A DNA stretch of 64,000 nucleotides from an uncultured Elusimicrobiales bacterium (GTDB taxonomy: Bacteria; Elusimicrobiota; Elusimicrobia; Elusimicrobiales; Elusimicrobiaceae), in assembly GCA_934662565.1 (NCBI GenBank), contig CAKUKI010000004.1, positions 1-64,000 of the forward strand. The letters run 5' to 3'. How positions within the stretch are numbered: the first letter of the stretch is position 1; every line of letters begins with the position of its first letter. Under the pieces are notes generated by a model that saw only the letters and a list, made by a program, of their open reading frames with translations, searched no databases and was not told where the DNA came from. The translations under genes were made by a program, and so were the position numbers. Of the stretch, positions 58,875-64,000 are shown one piece after another.

Positions 58875-58880
58875 ATTATA
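58875..58880 (-). promoter_or_regulatory. -10 box of the glycosyltransferase gene, leaderless spacing
   Basis: Extended -10 TGCTATAAT (box at 58875..58880) on the minus strand, 6 nt before the ATG. No ribosome-binding site. Confidence 0.65.
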
Positions 58881-58916
58881 GCAAGTTATAGCCCTTTCCG
58901 CGCCGCATTCACCCCA

Positions 58917-58948
58917 CAAAAAAGCCCCCTAAAAAGAGGGCTTTTTTT
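58917..58948. terminator. Bidirectional terminator
   Basis: AAAAAGCCC/GGGCTTTTT stem with flanking A- and T-tracts. Confidence 0.8.
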
Positions 58949-58953
58949 AGTGT

Positions 58954-58984
58954 AAAAAAATGCTTAAATTTTAAGCGTTTTTTT
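58954..58984 (-). terminator. Terminator of the oxygen-defence operon
   Basis: Stem GCTTAAA/TTTAAGC followed on the minus strand by TTTTTTT, 19 nt after the rubredoxin stop. Confidence 0.7.
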
Positions 58985-59002
58985 CAAATCTGCGTTTTAA
59001 CG

Positions 59003-59164
59003 CTAGTTTTGAGGGGCGAACTGGTCCTTACCTACCCCACAAACAGGGCAGAGCCACCCTTCCGGCACATCTTGCCACTTGGTTCCGGCTGCCACCCCAT
59101 GTTCCGGGTCCCCCACGGCGGGGTCATATACATATCCGCAAATTTCACAAACATATTTTACCAT
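59003..59164 (-). CDS. Rubredoxin
   Basis: Small electron carrier with one Fe(Cys)4 centre, 53 aa. The two loops VCEICGYVYDPAVGDPEHGVAAGT and WLCPVCGVGKDQFAP carry the four ligands. GGGAGG lies about 7 nt before ATG 59164; the longer upstream reading is not needed. It most likely feeds electrons to the flavodiiron protein and superoxide reductase of the same operon. Confidence 0.97.
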   Translation of the reverse strand: MVKYVCEICGYVYDPAVGDPEHGVAAGTKWQDVPEGWLCPVCGVGKDQFAPQN

Positions 59165-59180
59165 AGTTGTTTCCTCCCTT

Positions 59181-59690
59181 TTATAAATGCGTTGCCCCCA
59201 CCGGAGTTTTACCTTTAATAACGGTATGATAATATTCATACGTCAGTGGTATTCCCTGTGGTTGCAAAAGTCCGGCGTCGGTGACATCCCCAATAAATAA
59301 TGTATGGGTTCCCACATCCACCGTGGCAGAAACTTTTACTTCCATATAAGAAAGTGTATCCTGCTGAATAATCGGGCAGCCGGAAGGCCCTAACCGATAG
59401 GGCACTCCGGCCAATTTATCAAATGTACGCCCCGTACGAAAGCCAAACCGGCCGATAAACGCCAAATTGGTACTTTGCGCCAGCGGCATAGCGGCAAACT
59501 TACCGCTATTTACAATATATGCATGGGTTAAACTTTGTTTATTGACCGAAATAGCCATTTTAGGCGGTTCGGCCGTCACCTGAAAAACGGTATTAACAAT
59601 TAATCCGTTTTTCTTTTCTCCGTCGGCGGCGGTGACGATATATAACCCGTATGTAATGTAATTTAAGGCTTGGCCTTCTTCTTTAGGCAG
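59181..59690 (-). CDS. Flavin reductase-like protein (flavoredoxin type)
   Basis: FMN-binding split-barrel protein of the flavin-reductase-like family, 169 aa. LNYITYGLYIVTAADGEKKNGLIVNTVFQVTAEPPKMAISVNKQSLTHAYI is the typical flavin-binding start, and CPIIQQDTLSYMEVKVSATVDVGTHTLFIGDV follows. In anaerobes such proteins (as high-molecular-weight rubredoxin partners or flavoredoxin) link NAD(P)H or flavodoxin to rubredoxin. ATG at 59690 (GGGGGAG just upstream) is used rather than a TTG 36 nt earlier. Confidence 0.85.
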   Translation of the reverse strand: MPKEEGQALNYITYGLYIVTAADGEKKNGLIVNTVFQVTAEPPKMAISVNKQSLTHAYIVNSGKFAAMPLAQSTNLAFIGRFGFRTGRTFDKLAGVPYRLGPSGCPIIQQDTLSYMEVKVSATVDVGTHTLFIGDVTDAGLLQPQGIPLTYEYYHTVIKGKTPVGATHL

Positions 59691-59706
59691 CATACGCTCC
59701 CCCGAT

Positions 59707-60900
59707 TTACTGTAATTTTTTGGCAATTTCTTTACTAACGGTTAAGCCCAGTTCACGGCAATTTTTTAGTACGGTTTCATCCGGCACAAATAAAGATTTT
59801 ACCGCCGGAGCCACCACTTGTACGCCCATAGTTTCTAACATTTTGCCCAGTTCATCTATCGGGGCGGGGCTCCACCCGTACGAGCCGAAAGTAGCGCCGA
59901 CTAAACCTTTTTTGCGCAACCCTTTTAAGTAGCAAAGCACATCCGCGAGCGACGGGAAAATACCGCTGTTTAATACCGGACTCCCCACAATTAACGCGCT
60001 GGCGTCCAACATTTCAGTGGCAATATCACTGCGGTGGCAGGCGTGCATGGAAAGTTGTTTTACTTCCGTTCCCCCCTCCCGCAAGGCATCGGCAATTTGT
60101 ACGGCCATTTTTTCTGTGCTGCCCCACATGGTATCATATACAATAACGGCTTTATTTTTGGGGGCTTGCGCGGCCCATTTGGCGTATAAATTAATAATTT
60201 TGGACGGGTCTTTGCGCCATACAAAACCGTGGTCCGGCGCAATAATACGCGGGGCCAAACCCATCTTTTTTACTTGGTCTAAAAAGCGCAGTACAATGTC
60301 GGAATACGGCAAAACAATGTTGGCATAATATTTTTCCGCCTCGTAGAGCCACATTCTTTCTTCGTTTTCATCATCAAATAATTTAGAAGTTGCATAATGC
60401 ATACCAAACACATCATTGGTAAACAACACGTTTTCTTTTTCTAAATAAGAAAACATACTGTCCGGCCAGTGCAGCATACGCGCTTCCACAAAGGAAATCA
60501 CGTCCCCCCCCACATCAATTTTATCGCCGGTTTTAACGGTTTTTAATTTAAGGTCTTGGTGGAATTGGGCCGTAATGTCTTTCATGCCCATCGCCGAAAC
60601 ATACACTTCTTCCGGCTCTATGGCGGCTACGGCTTGCGGCAAGGCGCCGGAGTGGTCCATTTCCGAATGGTTAGAAATAATAATTTTGATTTTTTTAGGG
60701 TCAATCACGCTTTGGATGCGCGCCATCATTTCCCCATAAAATTCTTTTTTTACGGTATCAATCAGGGTAGGCTTTTCCCCTAATACCAAGTACGCATTAT
60801 AAGTAGTGCCGCGTTTGGTGGAGTATCCGTGGAAGTCCCGTATATTCCAATCAATCGCCCCCACCCAGTACACTTTTTCTGTTATTTTTACAGCTTGCAT
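59707..60900 (-). CDS. Flavodiiron protein (A-type flavoprotein, FprA/ROO)
   Basis: Reduces O2 (or NO) to water using electrons from rubredoxin, 397 aa. The N-terminal metallo-beta-lactamase domain has the diiron motif SNHSEMDHSGALP (H-x-E-x-D-H) with later His/Asp ligands (LHWPDSMFSY, NDVFGMH, PDHGFVW). The C-terminal flavodoxin domain has VIVYDTMWGSTEKMAVQIAD and ATFGSYGWSPAPIDEL. Its operon also holds superoxide reductase and rubredoxin. Confidence 0.93.
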   Translation of the reverse strand: MQAVKITEKVYWVGAIDWNIRDFHGYSTKRGTTYNAYLVLGEKPTLIDTVKKEFYGEMMARIQSVIDPKKIKIIISNHSEMDHSGALPQAVAAIEPEEVYVSAMGMKDITAQFHQDLKLKTVKTGDKIDVGGDVISFVEARMLHWPDSMFSYLEKENVLFTNDVFGMHYATSKLFDDENEERMWLYEAEKYYANIVLPYSDIVLRFLDQVKKMGLAPRIIAPDHGFVWRKDPSKIINLYAKWAAQAPKNKAVIVYDTMWGSTEKMAVQIADALREGGTEVKQLSMHACHRSDIATEMLDASALIVGSPVLNSGIFPSLADVLCYLKGLRKKGLVGATFGSYGWSPAPIDELGKMLETMGVQVVAPAVKSLFVPDETVLKNCRELGLTVSKEIAKKLQ

Positions 60901-60929
60901 AGAATCCTCTTTTTAATGAATATATAAAT

Positions 60930-61319
60930 TTATTTTAGCTCACTCTGCCAAAGGCCGTGCAAGTTGCAATACTCGCGCGCCACTACACGCGGGCTGTCAC
61001 TCTTAAATTCCGCCACCGGTTTTTCCCCGGGTTTTAAGTATTTGCGCTGTACTTTGCCACAATCTTTGCAAATTAGTTCAATCCATTCAATATAATGGTT
61101 TTCCAACATAGGGTGTTCCACACTGCCCACGCGCACTCGGTAGCCGCCCTCTATTTTTTCAATGACCGGAACATGCTTTTCGGCCGCGCCGTCCGTCATG
61201 CCCGCCTTTTGCAACACCATGGCTTGCCCGCAGCAAACCAATTCTCCGCCGCCCGCGTGGACGACTTCTACCATATTTCCACACACATTACATTTATAAA
61301 TTTCGTTTAATACCTTCAT
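60930..61319 (-). CDS. dfx: Desulfoferrodoxin (2Fe superoxide reductase)
   Basis: Reduces superoxide to peroxide with electrons from rubredoxin, 129 aa. The N-terminal desulforedoxin-like centre I has four Cys (YKCNVCGNMVEVVHAGGGELVCCGQ). The catalytic centre II is held by His in EKHVPVIE and VEHPMLENHYIEWIEL, and by Cys and His in REYCNLHGLW. A 2Fe (class I) enzyme. GGGGAG lies near the ATG. First gene of the O2/ROS-defence operon. Confidence 0.95.
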   Translation of the reverse strand: MKVLNEIYKCNVCGNMVEVVHAGGGELVCCGQAMVLQKAGMTDGAAEKHVPVIEKIEGGYRVRVGSVEHPMLENHYIEWIELICKDCGKVQRKYLKPGEKPVAEFKSDSPRVVAREYCNLHGLWQSELK

Positions 61320-61374
61320 ATTTCTCCCCTTTACTGCCGGAATAAACTTCGCTTATTAATAATTTTTCTTATTT

Positions 61375-61403
61375 ATTATATCAAACGTTTTTATGCTTTA
61401 CAA
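61375..61403 (-). promoter_or_regulatory. Promoter of the oxygen-defence operon
   Basis: -35 TTGTAA (61398..61403), 17-nt spacer, -10 TATAAT (61375..61380). A TTATTAATAA palindrome (61353..61362) lies in the leader. Confidence 0.6.
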
Positions 61404-61660
61404 GTTTATTATAAAAAGACTTCATGTATTTTACAACACTAAAAAGTAGTTAGTTTAGGCTTTTGCGGAGGGTTCATTTTTGAAATCCCCCGTTTTTGAT
61501 TATTTTAAGGGGTGGGGTGGTTGGGATAGTCTTAAAAACTAAAAATCAAAATTTCACGCGTTTTTACGCTTAAAAACAGTATTTCTGTTTTTTTATCATT
61601 GACGCATTATAAATAGAATTTGTATGATATAAGAAATATTTTTTCCGGTGGAACAACGCA
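61404..61660. other. Region upstream of dnaA: promoter, G-run tract
   Basis: An AT-rich stretch containing a G-run cluster GGGGTGGGGTGGTTGGG (61509..61525). dnaA promoter TTGACG-18 nt-TATGAT (61599..61604, 61623..61628) follows. The dnaA start GTG sits in AGTGGATAA, one mismatch from a DnaA box. Confidence 0.6.
61599..61628 (+). promoter_or_regulatory. dnaA promoter
   Basis: -35 TTGACG, 18-nt spacer, -10 TATGAT. The near-DnaA box at the start codon (61660..61668) could give autoregulation. Confidence 0.65.
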
Positions 61661-63034
61661 GTGGATAATACAAGTCAAAACAATATTCCGGCCCCTATTT
61701 TAACCGAAATTGAAACTATCTTGGGTACAGACAGCTTTGATATGTGGCTGCGCCCTGCCGTATTTAATTATGAAGGCACCGTACTGTCGGTGGAATTACC
61801 CAACCAGTTTTGGGGCAAAACAATTAAAGAGCGCTATGAACATATTATTAAAGATGCGTTCTTGAAACATTTAGGGGTGGAAATTACCGTAAGTTATATT
61901 ATTAAAGAGCCGGCCCCCGCGCCGGTGGTTCCCCCCACTGCCACCACTCCTACACTCAGGCAGGGGGCCCCTGTGGTAAAGCCCAATCCGTTTGCATCTA
62001 ACTTAAACACCTCGTTTACGTTTGATAATTTTATTGAATCCCCCGCCAACCGCTTTGCGTACCGCATGGCGGAAGCGGTGGTAAATAAGCTGGGCAATCG
62101 GGCCAATAACCCGTTGTTTATTTACAGCACTCCGGGGCTGGGTAAAACCCACCTTTTGCACGCTATTGGCAATAAAATTTTACAAACCAATCCCAATGCG
62201 CAGGTACTTTATAAATCCAGCGAAGAATTTGTGAACGATTATGTCAATTCCGTTATGAATAAAGACCAAGAGGCGTTCCGCAAAAAATATCATAGCTTGG
62301 ATTGTTTTTTAATGGACGATATCCAATTTGTAGTGGGTACCACCAAAGTAGGCAGTGAACAGGAATTTTTCTATACGTTTAATGCGTTGTTCGGCAACAA
62401 TAAACAAATTGTGCTGACGTCCGACAAAACCCCGCAGGAACTGCAATTAGAACCGCGGATGTCCTCGCGCCTCATGTCGGGCATTGTGACGGAAATTAAA
62501 CTGCCCACGGTGGAAACCCGTATTGCTATTTTGCGCCAGAAACGCGACAGTATTAACTTTGATATTGGGGATGATGTGCTGGCCTTTATTGCCGAAGGCA
62601 TCCAAACCAATATACGCGAACTGGAAGGCTCTTTTTTCAGTTTAGTATCTTTTTGCACGGCCCACGGCATTACGCCCACCATTGGGGTAGCGCAGGAAGT
62701 GTTGGCGGATGTTTTACAGCAAGAAGAACAAAAACTGGCCATTAACGTCAATTTAATTAAAAAAGTAGTGGGTAAGCATTTTAAGATTAATATGGAAGAT
62801 TTTAATTCCAAACGCAAAACGCAATCCATTACTTGGCCGCGCCAAATTGCTATGTATTTAGCCACGGAACTGACGGATTTATCCTTGCCGGAAATTGGGC
62901 GGGAATTTAGCCGTGACCATAGCACCGTGGTTCACGCGCGTGATTTAATTAAAGAAAGAGTAGATGCAGACCCGTTTTTTACAGCCGAAATTAACCAAAT
63001 TATTTTGGATATTAAGGCTGTGGATAAAAAGTAA
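61661..63034 (+). CDS. dnaA: Chromosomal replication initiator DnaA
   Basis: Binds DnaA boxes and opens the origin, 457 aa. Domain I (ETILGTDSFDMWLRPAVFNYEGTVLSVELPNQFW), a Pro-rich linker, AAA+ core with P-loop STPGLGKTHLLHAIGN and Walker B FLMDDIQFV, and domain IV with the DNA-binding LPEIGREFSRDHSTVVHARDLI. The P-loop region reads STPGLGKTH where most DnaA proteins have GGVGLGKTH. The start is a GTG (GTGGAT). dnaN follows after a 172-nt gap. Confidence 0.97.
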   Translation: MDNTSQNNIPAPILTEIETILGTDSFDMWLRPAVFNYEGTVLSVELPNQFWGKTIKERYEHIIKDAFLKHLGVEITVSYIIKEPAPAPVVPPTATTPTLRQGAPVVKPNPFASNLNTSFTFDNFIESPANRFAYRMAEAVVNKLGNRANNPLFIYSTPGLGKTHLLHAIGNKILQTNPNAQVLYKSSEEFVNDYVNSVMNKDQEAFRKKYHSLDCFLMDDIQFVVGTTKVGSEQEFFYTFNALFGNNKQIVLTSDKTPQELQLEPRMSSRLMSGIVTEIKLPTVETRIAILRQKRDSINFDIGDDVLAFIAEGIQTNIRELEGSFFSLVSFCTAHGITPTIGVAQEVLADVLQQEEQKLAINVNLIKKVVGKHFKINMEDFNSKRKTQSITWPRQIAMYLATELTDLSLPEIGREFSRDHSTVVHARDLIKERVDADPFFTAEINQIILDIKAVDKK

Positions 63035-63128
63035 ATAAGTTGTGTATAACCCCTGTGGATAAATGAAAAACAGGGGTACAGCAGTTTTGATTGTGGAGCG
63101 TGTTTATAGAATAACCGGTTTATGCACA
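63019..63128. other. DnaA-box cluster between dnaA and dnaN (candidate oriC part)
   Basis: Two perfect DnaA boxes TGTGGATAA (63019..63027 in the dnaA 3' end and 63054..63062). Near-boxes TGTGTATAA (63041..63049) and TTATGCACA (63120..63128) have one mismatch each. Clustering beside dnaA/dnaN and parAB supports an origin here; no duplex-unwinding element was proven. Confidence 0.7.
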
Positions 63129-63206
63129 CACATAACCACCGGCGGTGTATAGGCCAATCCACACAATAAACACTATCAACAGGATATTAATAATAGGATT
63201 AATTGT

Positions 63207-64000
63207 ATGAAAATAAATATTACTAAAGAAACCTTTTTGGAAGGAATCCAGATTGTTTCCGCGGGAACCTCCGCCAGAACCACGCTCCCTATTTTGCACA
63301 ACTTCTTATTGGAAGCCCAAGGCAATAAATTAAAATTAGTGCGTACGGATATGGAAATGGCCACCGTGCATTATGTAAATGCAGAAGTGGAAGAAGAAGG
63401 CAGCATTACCGTACCCATGAAGGAATTTTCGGATATTATTAAGAACTTGCCCAACGATAAAGAAATCAACTTGTATAGTGACGAAAACAACAAATTTCAC
63501 ATCAAATCCGGCAAGAGTAAATTTTGGGTAATCGGTACGCCTAAAAGCGAATACCCTGCTATTCCGGAAGTGGAAAAAAACAGCAGTGTATCTATGGACC
63601 CGCTGGAACTTAAAAATATGGTGGAAAAAACGGCTTTTTCCGCCTCTACGCAAGAAACCCGCTATATTTTGAACGGCCTTTTGTGGAACAACACCGCCGA
63701 TAAGTTTGAAATTGTAGCCACCGACGGCGGCCGCTTAGCGTTGGCTACCCATCCGGCGTTGGAAGGTTCCCAAGAATTTAAGATTATTATTCCTACTAAA
63801 ATTTTAAGCGAAGTCTGCCGCTTTATTGCTATTGCCAAGCCGGAAAAAGACACCCGCATTACGGTAAACGTGTCTTCCAACCAAGTTAGCTTTTGCATGA
63901 ACGAAACCACGTTTATTTCCCGCTTGATTGAGGGTAATTTTCCTAACTACAACCAAGTTATCCCCACTAAAAAGAATATGGGTTTTGAAGTGTTCACCAA
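63207..64000 (+). CDS. dnaN: DNA polymerase III beta clamp, partial (3' end outside window)
   Basis: Sliding clamp of replicative polymerase; the first 264 codons are present and the gene runs off the window. The opening MKINITKETFLEGIQIVSAGTSARTTLPILHNFLLEA, FTVPMKEFSDIIKNLP-type (ITVPMKEFSDIIKNLP), FSASTQETRYILNGLLW and ATDGGRLAL are typical of clamp domains 1 and 2. AGGA lies 9 nt before the ATG. dnaA-dnaN order is the standard origin arrangement. Confidence 0.95.
   Translation, partial: MKINITKETFLEGIQIVSAGTSARTTLPILHNFLLEAQGNKLKLVRTDMEMATVHYVNAEVEEEGSITVPMKEFSDIIKNLPNDKEINLYSDENNKFHIKSGKSKFWVIGTPKSEYPAIPEVEKNSSVSMDPLELKNMVEKTAFSASTQETRYILNGLLWNNTADKFEIVATDGGRLALATHPALEGSQEFKIIIPTKILSEVCRFIAIAKPEKDTRITVNVSSNQVSFCMNETTFISRLIEGNFPNYNQVIPTKKNMGFEVFT

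Noticed and set aside
61353..61362. PerR/Fur box TTATTAATAA before superoxide reductase
   Set aside because: Too short and AT-rich to separate from chance; matches the PerR consensus only partly.

Overview
The window is a dense stretch of bacterial chromosome that ends at a replication origin. Gene content points to a diderm (Gram-negative-type) anaerobe: an RND efflux system with outer-membrane channel, KdsC (Kdo/LPS synthesis), outer-membrane beta-barrels, lipoproteins, the meso-DAP pathway, superoxide reductase with flavodiiron protein and rubredoxin, and a pyruvoyl-type arginine decarboxylase. HrcA/CIRCE heat-shock control and the order glmU-prs-ctc-pth are also present. An Elusimicrobiota-like gut anaerobe would fit, but that is inference; no rRNA gene is present to test it. 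No phage, transposase or CRISPR array was found.

Layout. 1-700: three tRNA genes (Thr, Gly, Cys) and two probable unassigned small RNAs. 765-6886: tetR-OMF-MFP-RND efflux operon (minus) with a palindromic operator. 7025-8808: a Yip1-like membrane protein and SppA. 8916-12770: dapA-asd-dapB-murC (plus), preceded by two abutting palindromes. 12838-13673: an array of structured repeats. 13674-21193: pheS-pheT-coiled coil-zapA-rarA-xseA-xseB-tlyA (minus). 21340-24968: glmU-prs-rplY-pth (minus). 25117-31862: hrcA-grpE-dnaK-dnaJ-rsmE-mtaB (minus) under a near-perfect sigma-A promoter with CIRCE. 32065-34409: tatD and an unrecognised lipoprotein/membrane-protein pair. 34542-36265: infC-rpmI-rplT and a lipoprotein. 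36363-38761: nusB-ligA. 38880-39247: second repeat array. 39249-44259: TPR protein, squalene/phytoene synthase family, type II pantothenate kinase, M3 peptidase. 44405-45864: arginine decarboxylase plus agmatinase (arginine to putrescine). 45965-51079: barrel protein, ankyrin lipoprotein, TPR protein, serS, small membrane protein, CsgG-like lipoprotein. 51152-54564: kdsC, barrel protein, mgtC, a DegT-fold protein lacking its PLP lysine, and a zinc-ribbon protein. 54928-58868: parB-parA-lepB-glycosyltransferase with three parS sites. 59003-61319: superoxide reductase, flavodiiron protein, flavin reductase, rubredoxin. 61661-64000: dnaA and the start of dnaN, with DnaA boxes between them.

The most unusual signals are: (1) a family of structured, mostly non-coding repeats in two convergent-gene gaps, whose helices are kept by compensatory changes between copies; (2) a DegT/DnrJ/EryC1-family protein with the catalytic lysine and PLP-binding aspartate replaced; (3) at least seven genes whose -10 box lies exactly 6-7 nt before the ATG with no ribosome-binding site, implying leaderless mRNAs; (4) two small RNAs of unknown class between tRNA genes.
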